The notes under the pieces: model-generated
The model's database searches: none
Seen by the model: the letters and a program-made list of their open reading frames with translations, nothing else
What the model was told of the DNA's origin: nothing
Shown here: in pieces, positions 35,880 through 43,917 of the stretch
Numbering within the stretch: position 1 is the stretch's first letter
Layout of the letters: every line of letters starts with the position of its first letter
Translations under genes and position numbers: made by a program
Source of the DNA: Hymenobacter oligotrophus
Lineage (GTDB): Bacteria; Bacteroidota; Bacteroidia; Cytophagales; Hymenobacteraceae
Reading direction: 5' to 3'
Length of the DNA: 64,000 nt
NCBI RefSeq assembly: GCF_003574965.1
Contig: NZ_CP032317.1
Coordinates: forward strand, 1,984,001 to 2,048,000

Positions 35880-35966
35880 CAGAGAGGGGGGGATTCGAAC
35901 CCCCGATACCGTTGCCGGTATAACGGATTTCGAATCCGTCGCATTCGACCACTCTGCCACCTCTCT
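35880..35966 (-). tRNA. tRNA-Ser (anticodon CGA)
   Basis: 87 nt, 7-bp acceptor stem (AGAGAGG / CCTCTCT), discriminator G, anticodon loop TTCGAAA (CGA), long variable arm and GTTCGAATC T loop; no encoded CCA. Decodes UCG. About 50 bp upstream of tRNA-Ser(UGA). Confidence 0.95.
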
Positions 35967-36097
35967 GTAGCCCAAATGAGTGGTTTGGGGACTGCAAAAC
36001 TAGTAGGCCGAGGTGCCTGATGCAAGTGCCGCCAGCAAAAAAATGTTTGACCTAGGGGTTTGGCCTTGCACGAGGCTGGCTTTCAGCCGCATAGTTT

Positions 36098-37066
36098 TCA
36101 GGCAGTGGCTTTGGCGGCTTGGCTGGCGCTGCGGGCCTTGCCCCGGCCCGTTACGGCATCTACGCTCACGTTCACCTCAAACCCCAGTATCAATGTCATG
36201 CACACAAAATCGAGCCACACCATAAAGCCCACAAGCGTGCCAATGGAGCCGTAGAAGTTGTTGTAGCTGTCGAAGATCTTGATGTACAGCACAAACAGAA
36301 ACGACACAAGCAAAATCAGCACCGTTGCGATAATGGCCCCCGCCGACAAAAACGGCCACCGGTGCTGCACGGCCGGCACGTAGTAGTAAATGAGGCAGGT
36401 AACGAACAGGAATAGCCCCACTACCGAGCCGTAGCGCAACAACGAAATAAGGAACTCGGTGAGGCGCTCGGGCACAATCTCGTAGTACACCAGTGCATCG
36501 ATGATGTAGGTGCCGAAGAAGATACCCGCCACGGCCACCAGCAGCGCCAGCGAAAGCACCACCGTGAGCACCGTGGCAATTACGCGCTTGCGCAAGTAGG
36601 TGCGCCGCTTAAAGATGCTGTGCTTTTTATCGAAGGCATCGAGCAGGGCCATGATGCCGTTGGAGCTGAGGACCAGCGCCGTGGCAAAACCAAACGACAG
36701 CAAGCCCCCGTGCGGGATGTACACAATGTCTTCGATGGTTTCGCGGGTGGCGGCGTACATCTCCTTGGGCATGATGTCGCCAAGAAACTGCAGGATATCG
36801 ATGCTCAGGCCCGGCACCTGAATGTACGGGATGAGCGTGAACAGGAAGATAATGGTAGGAAACACGGCCACCGTGAAGTTGAAGGCCATGTAGGCGCTGC
36901 GCTTGGTAATGGAATCGAAGCGCAGCTCGTCGAGCATGTGGTCGACCACGTCGTACATCGAAACGCCGTTGCGCAACCGAAACCCGGCCAACCACTGAAT
37001 AAAGCGGCGGTAGGTGCGGCGGCGGCGCAGGATCAGCGCCTTGCGGTATCGGTCGGGTAGCTCCAT
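36098..37066 (-). CDS. YihY/BrkB-family inner-membrane protein
   Basis: 322 residues with six predicted transmembrane helices. Family hallmarks: an amphipathic start, RSAYMAFNFTVAVFPTIIFLF, SSNGIMALLDAFDKKH, the central FGTYIIDAL and the closing YNNFYGSIGTLVGFMVWLDF. The family was once called ribonuclease BN; its current role is unclear (possibly transport or envelope lipid). C-terminal tail is Ala/Lys-rich. A dyad element (37071-37140) separates it from the thioesterase gene upstream on the same strand. Confidence 0.9.
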   Translation of the reverse strand: MELPDRYRKALILRRRRTYRRFIQWLAGFRLRNGVSMYDVVDHMLDELRFDSITKRSAYMAFNFTVAVFPTIIFLFTLIPYIQVPGLSIDILQFLGDIMPKEMYAATRETIEDIVYIPHGGLLSFGFATALVLSSNGIMALLDAFDKKHSIFKRRTYLRKRVIATVLTVVLSLALLVAVAGIFFGTYIIDALVYYEIVPERLTEFLISLLRYGSVVGLFLFVTCLIYYYVPAVQHRWPFLSAGAIIATVLILLVSFLFVLYIKIFDSYNNFYGSIGTLVGFMVWLDFVCMTLILGFEVNVSVDAVTGRGKARSASQAAKATA

Positions 37067-37070
37067 GAGC

Positions 37071-37140
37071 GAGTTGTCAGTTTTTAGTGGTCAGTTGTCA
37101 GTGACGTGTCAATCAACACCTGACTGACAACTGACAACTC
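37071..37140. repeat. imperfect inverted repeat (gagttgtcag word)
   Basis: Word gagttgtcag at the left end and ctgacaactc at the right end, with extra copies of cagttgtcag inside. AT-richer than its surroundings; between thioesterase and YihY genes. Confidence 0.6.
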
Positions 37141-37148
37141 CCCTACTG

Positions 37149-37559
37149 TCAACTAAAATACGGCCGAATGCTTTCGAGCACGTGCTGCGGTATGGCCGTG
37201 GGCCGGCCCGTGCTGCTGTTTACGAACACCATCAGCGTGGAGCCTTCGGTGAGCAGCTCGTCGGCTTCGTTGTATATCTCGTACTCGAACAGCACGCGCG
37301 AGCCTTCGGGCATTTGGCGCAGCAGCATGCGCACGCGGAGCAGGTCGTCGTAGCGGGCCGGGCGACGGTACTTCACGCGCAGCTCTCCTACCGGCATGCC
37401 CACGCCCTCGGCTTCCAACTCTTTGTAGCTAATCCCTAGGTACCGAAACGCCTCGGTGCGGGCCACCTCAAAGTACGCGGCAAAATTGCCGTGGTACACG
37501 TAGCCCATTTGGTCGGTTTCGGCGTACCGAACGCGGATATGAACGTCGGAAGAATACAT
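37149..37559 (-). CDS. 4-hydroxybenzoyl-CoA thioesterase-family acyl-CoA thioesterase (YbgC-like)
   Basis: 136 residues, a single hot-dog fold. Catalytic Asp16 in RYAETDQMGYVYHGNF, the 4HBT/YbgC signature, followed by YFEVARTEAFRYLG. Hydrolyses acyl-CoA thioesters; YbgC proteins associate with the Tol-Pal envelope system but no tol gene is here. Flanked on both sides by small dyad elements. Confidence 0.9.
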   Translation of the reverse strand: MYSSDVHIRVRYAETDQMGYVYHGNFAAYFEVARTEAFRYLGISYKELEAEGVGMPVGELRVKYRRPARYDDLLRVRMLLRQMPEGSRVLFEYEIYNEADELLTEGSTLMVFVNSSTGRPTAIPQHVLESIRPYFS

Positions 37560-37562
37560 GCG

Positions 37563-37632
37563 TTGGTTTTTGGTTGGTGGTTTTTGGTGGATTGTTCAAC
37601 TCGATCAGCCAAAAATCAGCCACCAAAAACCT
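37563..37632. repeat. imperfect inverted repeat (ggtttttggtgg word)
   Basis: Left side has ggttggtggtttttggtgg, right side ccaaaaatcagccaccaaaa; pairing is imperfect. It fills the gap between mltG and the thioesterase gene, much like 37071-37140 and 41167-41278. Confidence 0.55.
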
Positions 37633-37640
37633 AAAATCGG

Positions 37641-38714
37641 CTATTTCATAATGCCCGAACGCGTGAGGGCGGCTTGGTAGCGGCGGGCGTTCAGGATATG
37701 GTCGCGCTCGTTGGTGGCAAAGGCGTGGTAACCGCTGAAATCTTCTTTGGCGCAGAAATACAAGTAGTTGTGCTGCTCGGGGTTCAGCACCGCATCGATG
37801 CTGGCAATGCTGGGCAGGTTGATGGGGCCGGGCGGCAAACCGGCGTATTTGTACGTGTTGTAGGGCGAGTCTTTCTGCAGGTGCACGTTCAGCACGCGCC
37901 GGATGCCGAAGTCGCCGTTGGCGTACACCACGGTGGGGTCGGCTTGCAGCTTCATGCCGCGCTTCAGGCGGTTGAGGTACACGCCCGCCACGCGGGGGCG
38001 CTCGTCGGCGTGCTGCTGCTGCTCGGCCTCCACAATGCTGGCCAGGGTGCTTACCTCGGCGCGGCTCATACCCAGGGCCTTGGCTTTGGCGTCGCGGGCG
38101 GGCGTCCAAAACTTCTCGTACTCCTCTTTCAGGCGCTTCAGCACTTTGGCCGGCGGCGTGGTGTAGTACAGCTCGTAGGTGTTCGGGATGAACATTGTGA
38201 GCAAGGCCGTGGTGTCCCGGAACCCTAGGTCGCGGGCGTAGGCGTTGCTGCTGAGCAGCGAGTCGAACTGCTGCGGGCGCGAGGCAAAGCTTTCGCTGAG
38301 CTTGCGGGCCAAGTCGCGGCGCAGGCGAATGTTCTGGAACGTGAGCTTGAGCGGCGACTGTATGCCGCGGCGCAAATCGTTGATGAGTTGGCGGTTGGTG
38401 TAGCCGTCTTTCAGCTCGTAGCGGCCGGGCTTTACCAGCTGCTCGTACTTCATCAGGCGCGCCACGAAGTGCAACGACAGCTTATCGACGATAACGCCGC
38501 TTTGGTCGATGGTTTCGAGCACCGTTTTGGCGCTCTGGCCCGGCTTCACCACCACGTAAGTGGGCCGCCCCTTCGTCTCGACGTTGGGCGTGTAGAAAAT
38601 CTGGTAGAAGTAGTAAGAGAAGGTAATCAGCAAAATGCCGAATATGCCCAGCGGATAGGCAAAGCGGTTGCGGCGGCGGGTGGCGCGGGCGCGGTACTCG
38701 TCGGGAGTTGGCAT
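37641..38714 (-). CDS. mltG: endolytic murein transglycosylase MltG
   Basis: 357 residues from the ATG at 38714; the frame stays open further upstream but reads through the divergent gene region. Short cytoplasmic basic start, one transmembrane helix (about 20-41), a LysM-like N-terminal subdomain (TYVVVKPGQSAKTVLE) and the YceG catalytic domain with the Glu in STLASIVEAEQQQHADERP and AGVYLNRLKRGMKLQADPTV. Cleaves nascent glycan strands to terminate peptidoglycan elongation. Confidence 0.93.
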   Translation of the reverse strand: MPTPDEYRARATRRRNRFAYPLGIFGILLITFSYYFYQIFYTPNVETKGRPTYVVVKPGQSAKTVLETIDQSGVIVDKLSLHFVARLMKYEQLVKPGRYELKDGYTNRQLINDLRRGIQSPLKLTFQNIRLRRDLARKLSESFASRPQQFDSLLSSNAYARDLGFRDTTALLTMFIPNTYELYYTTPPAKVLKRLKEEYEKFWTPARDAKAKALGMSRAEVSTLASIVEAEQQQHADERPRVAGVYLNRLKRGMKLQADPTVVYANGDFGIRRVLNVHLQKDSPYNTYKYAGLPPGPINLPSIASIDAVLNPEQHNYLYFCAKEDFSGYHAFATNERDHILNARRYQAALTRSGIMK

Positions 38715-38855
38715 TGTAGGGCTAAGAGTAGCTAAAATAGAAGCCGTACGACGGCTGGGCGGGCCCGTGCGGCGCCGTGCCCAGCAACAATCATCAGCCA
38801 AAAGTAAGGGCGTTTGCCGTCGTTTTGTTGCACCGCCCCGGCAAAGCGTTTTCCG

Positions 38856-40445
38856 ATGCTGGTTTCGCTCCGGTACCTTTGCACCGCCTTTTGGCTTCGC
38901 CCCACCATCCACAGCCGGCTCGTCCGGCCCAACAAACCTAGCCCCCAAGCCGTGCCGCGCATCGTTCGTTCCGAAATTATCAACCCCAAGCTGCTCGCGC
39001 CCGAGCAGCGCGCTGCCCTCACCGCGGCGCTCTACGCCGTGCACTGCGAAATTTTCGACGGGGTGGAGCCCGCCGCTTTTGCCCGCTACGTGGTGGAGTC
39101 GCCGGCCGAGCTGACTTCCATTCAGGTGCACCGCAACGAGCACGACGCCATTGTGGGCTACTTTGCCTTGCACGTGTTCGAGCGCGAGTTTAACGGCGAG
39201 CCGGTGGCCATTTTTCGGGCCGAAGCCGGTTCGCTCCGCGCCTACCGGGGCCGCAACGTAAACGCGCCGCTTGGGCTGCAACTGGGCTTGCGCTACATGC
39301 TGCAACACCCCGGCCGGCGCGTTTACTACCTAGGCTCGTTGGTGCACCCCTCCAGCTACTCGGCGTTTTTGAAATTTTTTGGCGACGTGTGGCCGCGGGC
39401 TTCGGCCCCTACCCCGCCCGCACTGCTCAGCCTGATGGACGACCTCGCTACTTCCTTTGGGCTGGAGCGTGTAGTGCCCCACAACCCCTTGTTGCGCCAC
39501 GTGGGCTGGCGCACCCGCGAAACCGAGGCCGAGCGCGCCTACTGGGCCCAGTGCGACAAACCCGCGGGCCGCTTTTTTGTGGATGCCAACCCCGGTTACC
39601 AGCAAGGCCACGGCCTGGTAACTATGGTGCAGCTTTCGTTTGGCAGCCTGCTGCACATGGCCCGTACCCTAGGTCGGGCGCAGGTGCGCAAGCCTATGCA
39701 GCTGGCCTACCGGCTGATGCGCCAAACGCCGCTAGGCGCCCGGTTGGTACGGCCCCGCATAATGGCCTACCTGCGCGAGGCCCTGCTTTTTGCGCACCTG
39801 CCCGCCGCCACCTTGCAGACGCTGGCAGCCGCCGCTACGCTGAGCAAGCACGCGGCAGGCCGGCACTTGTTCCGGCACGGCGAGCCAGGCCACGACCTGC
39901 TGTTGCTGGTGCGCGGAGCCGCCTACGCCCTGGCAACCGAAGCCGATGGCACCGAGCGCATCATCGACCAGCTAAGTAGCGGCGCGGCTTTCGGCGAAAT
40001 GGCCGTGCTTACCGGGGAACACCGCACCGCTACCGTGCGCACGGCCAGCAGTTGCACCGTGCTGCGCATACCCAGGCGTGCCTTGCTACCGGTGCTGGCC
40101 GCCGATGCGCAATTGCACCGCAGCTTATGGCTGCACTTTGCCGCCCGGCGCCTCGACGAGCTGGTGCACCACCTCGGCAGCTACGAGCACCTAGGCCAGC
40201 CCGAACGCCGCCAATGGCTGGCGCAAGGCACCCTGCACGAGCTGCACCCCGCCGATGAGCTAACCCTGGAAGCCTCGCAGTGCCTGCTTACCCTTACGGG
40301 CGTGGTGGAGCTGGGCGAAGCAGCCGGCGTGCGCCTGGTGCAGGGCGCGGCTTGGCTCGAGCTAACCGCCGCGCTGCAGCTCACGGCCCGCAGCGCGGCT
40401 AAGGTGATGGTGCTGCCCGCCGTGGCCGCGTTGGCGCAGGCCTAG
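38856..40445 (+). CDS. putative acyltransferase (GNAT-like) fused to a cyclic-nucleotide-binding domain
   Basis: 529 residues from the ATG at 38856; the frame is open from a TTG at 38814, so the exact start is unsure. The N-terminal half (about 35-230) has a GNAT-like layout (VGYFALHVFERE, a beta strand then LRAYRGRNVNAPLGLQLGLR), a tentative assignment. A linker leads to a cNMP-binding domain (about 330-430) with a phosphate-binding cassette FGEMAVLTGEHRTATVRT near 379, retaining Gly-Glu and Arg. The last 90 residues are Leu/Ala-rich and unassigned. No membrane helix is certain. It suggests nucleotide-gated transfer activity. Confidence 0.6.
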   Translation: MLVSLRYLCTAFWLRPTIHSRLVRPNKPSPQAVPRIVRSEIINPKLLAPEQRAALTAALYAVHCEIFDGVEPAAFARYVVESPAELTSIQVHRNEHDAIVGYFALHVFEREFNGEPVAIFRAEAGSLRAYRGRNVNAPLGLQLGLRYMLQHPGRRVYYLGSLVHPSSYSAFLKFFGDVWPRASAPTPPALLSLMDDLATSFGLERVVPHNPLLRHVGWRTRETEAERAYWAQCDKPAGRFFVDANPGYQQGHGLVTMVQLSFGSLLHMARTLGRAQVRKPMQLAYRLMRQTPLGARLVRPRIMAYLREALLFAHLPAATLQTLAAAATLSKHAAGRHLFRHGEPGHDLLLLVRGAAYALATEADGTERIIDQLSSGAAFGEMAVLTGEHRTATVRTASSCTVLRIPRRALLPVLAADAQLHRSLWLHFAARRLDELVHHLGSYEHLGQPERRQWLAQGTLHELHPADELTLEASQCLLTLTGVVELGEAAGVRLVQGAAWLELTAALQLTARSAAKVMVLPAVAALAQA

Positions 40446-40532
40446 AAAAACACAACTCGCCTGGCCGCTTGCGCGTCATACGGGTATTGTGTAACTAAGC
40501 CGCCTTTCCCTCACTAACGCCCCCAACCTGCT

Positions 40533-41162
40533 ATGGCTGCTACCCTGCTGCGCATTCACCCCGACAACCCGCCCCTCAATAAAATTCAGCAAGCTGTACA
40601 GGTGCTACGCCAGGGCGGCATCATCATTTACCCCACCGATACGATTTACGGGCTTGGCTGCGACATCACCAACCAGCGGGCCGTGGAGAAGCTGTGCCGC
40701 ATTCGGGGCCTGAAGCCCGATAAAGCCAATCTGTCGTTTATCTGCTCCGATTTGTCGCACATCAGCGACTACGCCAACGGCATCACCACGCCCACTTACA
40801 AGCTGCTGAAAAAAGCGCTGCCCGGGCCATTCACATTTATCTTCGAGGCCAGCTCGAAAGCGCCTAAATACGGCGGCGTGAAGCGCAAAACCGTGGGCAT
40901 TCGGGTGCCCGACAATGCCATTGCCTTGGCTTTGGTGCGCGAGCTGGGCAACCCCATCGTGTCAACCTCCATTCACGACGACGATAGCATTATCGAATAC
41001 AGCACCGACCCCGAGCTGATTTTTGAGAAGTACCGCCCCCTGGTTGATTTGGTCATCGACGGCGGCTTTGGCAACAACGTGGCCAGCACCGTAGTCGATT
41101 GCACCACCGAGGACTACGAGGTAGTGCGCGCCGGCGCCGGCGACATCGAGCAGTATTTGTAG
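40533..41162 (+). CDS. Sua5/YciO/YrdC-family protein (YciO-like)
   Basis: 209 residues, one YrdC domain: IIIYPTDTIYGLGCDITNQR, then RIRGLKPDKANLSFICSDLS and VGIRVPDNAIALALVRELG, ending VVRAGAGDIEQYL. The SFICSDLSHIS and GGVKRKTVGIRVP blocks resemble YciO more than TsaC/Sua5, whose role is threonylcarbamoyl-AMP synthesis for tRNA t6A37. YciO shows little of that activity in E. coli, so tRNA modification is possible but not certain. Confidence 0.85.
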   Translation: MAATLLRIHPDNPPLNKIQQAVQVLRQGGIIIYPTDTIYGLGCDITNQRAVEKLCRIRGLKPDKANLSFICSDLSHISDYANGITTPTYKLLKKALPGPFTFIFEASSKAPKYGGVKRKTVGIRVPDNAIALALVRELGNPIVSTSIHDDDSIIEYSTDPELIFEKYRPLVDLVIDGGFGNNVASTVVDCTTEDYEVVRAGAGDIEQYL

Positions 41163-41166
41163 TCAA

Positions 41167-41278
41167 TGAGTTAGGGAGTTTTGAGTTTAAGAGTTGACGG
41201 AATTTGAGTTAGAAAGTGAAAAACGTATCAACTCTTCCCCTACCCAACTCTTAAACTCAACACTCGCCAACTCATTAA
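41167..41278. repeat. imperfect inverted repeat (aactcttaaactcaac word)
   Basis: Left gagttttgagtttaagagtt, right aactcttaaactcaacactc, plus flanking aatgagtta / aactcatta. AT-rich dyad between the convergent YciO-like and acyltransferase genes; may act as a bidirectional terminator. Confidence 0.65.
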
Positions 41279-42177
41279 CTTTTCTGGAGTTTCCAGCGGC
41301 GGTGCGACCACAGGTACTCCGATGGCCGCTCCATGATGTCGCGCTCGATGCGGCGGGCAAAGGCCTCGGTGATGGGGTGCTCGGCTAGGTTCAGCTCGGC
41401 CGAACCGTCGTAAATTTCCTCCAGCGTGATGGTGCAATAGCCGCGGCGCACTTTCCGGATGCTGGCGTAGAGCACGGGGCAGTTGTACTGCACGGCCAGG
41501 CGGTCGGAACCCGTGAAGAAGGCCGTGTCCTGGTTGAGCGTGCGCGTCCAGTAGGCATACTTGCTTTTGGGCGGGCATTGGTCGGAGAGCATGCACAACG
41601 AGCGCACCTGGCCGCGGTTGGCCTCCATGTCGCGCAAGGTTTCGCGCATCGGAATAAGGCCGGTACCCAGGCGGGTGCGCAGCCGGTACACGAAGTACTC
41701 GAAAAACGGGTTGCTTAGGGGTTTGTACACCCCATCGACCTTGCCGGGCCAGCGCTGTGCGCCGGTCGGGGCAATCCACTCCCAATTGCCGTGGTGCGAG
41801 CCCAGCGTCATGATGGTACGGCCCTTGGCAAAGTAGGCGTCGCCGAGCTCGGGGTTGGTTATCACCACGCGCCGGTTAAACTCAGCCGGGCTGATGGTAG
41901 CCATTTTCAGAATCTCGACGATGGTATCGGCAAAATGGCGGTAAAAGCCGTGGGCAGTGTCGCGCACCCACGCTTCGGGCTTGTCCGGAAACGAGTTGCG
42001 GATGTTGCCGAACACCACTTGGTGGCGGTAGCGCAGCACGTAGCGCATCAGCAGGTAAAAGCCATCGGCTACCAGGTACAGCACCGGCATCGGCAGGCTC
42101 GACAGACCTAGGAGCAGCCACTCGAGCGGGAGGTAATACCACGCAAAATCGCGGCGCGTGGGCTTCGGGTGATTCAT
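41275..42177 (-). CDS. lipid A biosynthesis (LpxL/HtrB-family) acyltransferase
   Basis: 300 residues. N-terminal membrane anchor (about 12-45), then the acyltransferase domain with the HxxxxE catalytic box at His128-Glu133 (GSHHGNWEW), a downstream SDQCPPKSKYAYW block and a YLWSHRRWK end. Adds secondary acyl chains to lipid A or a related glycolipid at the inner membrane. Its ATG overlaps the stop of the upstream exported-protein gene by 4 bp (ATGA), so they are coupled. Confidence 0.9.
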   Translation of the reverse strand: MNHPKPTRRDFAWYYLPLEWLLLGLSSLPMPVLYLVADGFYLLMRYVLRYRHQVVFGNIRNSFPDKPEAWVRDTAHGFYRHFADTIVEILKMATISPAEFNRRVVITNPELGDAYFAKGRTIMTLGSHHGNWEWIAPTGAQRWPGKVDGVYKPLSNPFFEYFVYRLRTRLGTGLIPMRETLRDMEANRGQVRSLCMLSDQCPPKSKYAYWTRTLNQDTAFFTGSDRLAVQYNCPVLYASIRKVRRGYCTITLEEIYDGSAELNLAEHPITEAFARRIERDIMERPSEYLWSHRRWKLQKS

Positions 42178-43058
42178 CGGGGCAAAGATGCACCGCCGGG
42201 CGCGTATTCGGCGCTGCTGCGGCGGAACTTTGCCGAGCGCGAAGCCAGCACTTTGTTGGCCGCGTTGCGCACTTCAACGGTTAGGGTGTACTCGCCGTCG
42301 GTGTTGATGCCCAACGCACTTAAACCACCTAGGGGCAGCTCGCCTGCTACGGCCGTTGGCCTGCCAGCCTTGGCCGTACCTAGGGGCGCATCGGCGTCGG
42401 CGGCAAACCCCTCGGCCGACTCCACGTGGTAGTGCAGCTTAAGCGCCTGGCCGGGCGTGGCATTGTAGAGCTCCAAGTAAAAATACAGCTGATCGGCGCC
42501 GCGGCCGTAGTTGCCAGCGGCAGCGCGCGTAAGCAGGTAGCCGCCGCGCGTAAAATTGGTTTGGGCCGTGGTTTGGCTGGCGGCTTTGCTCAAATACACG
42601 ATGTCGCTGAGCACCGGTGTGGCAGCTGGGTAATTGAGTGTTAATGGTTGCTCAACCACGGTGGGCGTGCCTTTGCGGTATTGGTCGCGCAGCTCGGCCC
42701 GGAGCGTGTACTGCCCGGCGGGCAACGTCAGGCGTTTCAAAAAGCTTTGCGGGTTTTTCAGGGCCGCCGTGGTGTCGCTGATTACGGGCGGTTTCAGCGT
42801 TACGGTTTCGGAGTGGGCGGGCTTGCCATCGGCGCGCAGCACCTGCAGCGTAACCACCGCCGCAGCCTGAAAGCTGCCCGGCGCGCGGCGCATGTATGTG
42901 AGGCCGTTGCCGGGCACGGTGGCATACACTTCCACCTCATAAGTATTGGCACCTAGGGTCTTAAACCGGGCCACATCGAGCAGCAGCGTGGGCGTGGCGG
43001 CGCGGGCAGCGGCGGTAAGTAGTACCAGCAAAAGCGGCAGCAGTAAGCGAAAACGCAT
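42174..43058 (-). CDS. exported protein of unknown function coupled to the lipid A acyltransferase
   Basis: 294 residues from the ATG at 43058, giving a signal peptide (MRFRLLLPLLLVLLTAAARA). The mature part is beta-rich with two immunoglobulin-like stretches (TPTLLLDVARFKTLGANTYE and VLSDIVYLSKAAS), reminiscent of the exported GWxTD-type proteins of Bacteroidota, but the GWxTD motif is absent. No family named. Translationally coupled to the downstream acyltransferase. Confidence 0.65.
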   Translation of the reverse strand: MRFRLLLPLLLVLLTAAARAATPTLLLDVARFKTLGANTYEVEVYATVPGNGLTYMRRAPGSFQAAAVVTLQVLRADGKPAHSETVTLKPPVISDTTAALKNPQSFLKRLTLPAGQYTLRAELRDQYRKGTPTVVEQPLTLNYPAATPVLSDIVYLSKAASQTTAQTNFTRGGYLLTRAAAGNYGRGADQLYFYLELYNATPGQALKLHYHVESAEGFAADADAPLGTAKAGRPTAVAGELPLGGLSALGINTDGEYTLTVEVRNAANKVLASRSAKFRRSSAEYAPGGASLPR

Positions 43059-43188
43059 GGGCAAAAAAGCATCAGAAATGAGTGGTACGCCGCTACAACG
43101 CAAAAAGCTGGCCGTAGTGCCCAACCGGGCCGCAACCTTCGGGTTGTACTTTCGCCCTTTCCCTAGGTAACGCCGCCCCTCCCCTGCC

Positions 43189-43848
43189 ATGCCAGCTGTT
43201 TTATTTGAGCTGCCCTACTGCCCGCCGGCCGCATTTTTTGCCGAGCTCCTCGCGGCCGATTCGCTGCTGCTCGAGCGGCACGAAAACTACCGCAAGCAAA
43301 CGTACCGCAACCGCTGCCTGATTGTTACGGCGCAAGGCGTGCAGCCGCTTACGGTGCCGGTAATCGACGGCAACCGCTCCGAAAAAGTCCGCATCGACGA
43401 GCTCGAAATAGATTACCGCCAGAATTGGATTCACCGCCACTGGCGCACCTTGCAAACGGCCTACGGCGGCAGCGCTTATTTTGAGTACTACGCCGACTAT
43501 TTGCACGACATTTACGTAGGTAAGCCCCAAAGGCTTTTTGATCTGAACCTAGCCGTGCTGCAGTTGCTGTTGCGGTGTCTGCGTCTGCCTCTTCCCGTTG
43601 AGTATACCGCCGAGTGGCAAGCCCGCTACCCGGCCGAACTTGTGCTCGATCGGCGGGATTGGCTGAGCCCGAAGCAACTACCTGACAGCCCGTCAGGCGC
43701 GGGGCTGCAGCGGGCTTACCGGCAGTGCTTTGGTGCGGAGTTTGTACCCGGCTTAAGTGTGCTGGACCTGCTGTTTGCCGTGGGTCCGGCGGCTGGTACC
43801 TACCTCGTGCCCGCCTCCTGGCCGGCGGCGAACCTTTGGCCCGAATAG
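43189..43848 (+). CDS. WbqC family protein (copy 1)
   Basis: 219 residues. WbqC-like pattern: start LFELPYCPPAAFFAELLAAD, the central RKQTYRNRCLIV with LTVPVIDGNRSEKV, the IHRHWRTLQTAYGGSAYFEY block and the C-terminal PGLSVLDLLFAVGP. The family sits in O-antigen and glycolipid clusters, function unproven. Ends 70 bp upstream of clpC. A second, divergent member lies at 48320-49018. Confidence 0.85.
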   Translation: MPAVLFELPYCPPAAFFAELLAADSLLLERHENYRKQTYRNRCLIVTAQGVQPLTVPVIDGNRSEKVRIDELEIDYRQNWIHRHWRTLQTAYGGSAYFEYYADYLHDIYVGKPQRLFDLNLAVLQLLLRCLRLPLPVEYTAEWQARYPAELVLDRRDWLSPKQLPDSPSGAGLQRAYRQCFGAEFVPGLSVLDLLFAVGPAAGTYLVPASWPAANLWPE

Positions 43849-43917
43849 CCGGTTTAAGTATTTGCATCCGGAGATACAAGCCTTGTACACGTCCGGATTC
43901 TTTCTCACCTTATCTGC

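Noticed and set aside
35517-36025. Several open frames across the tRNA region
   Set aside because: They read through the two tRNA-Ser genes and their terminators and have no protein features.
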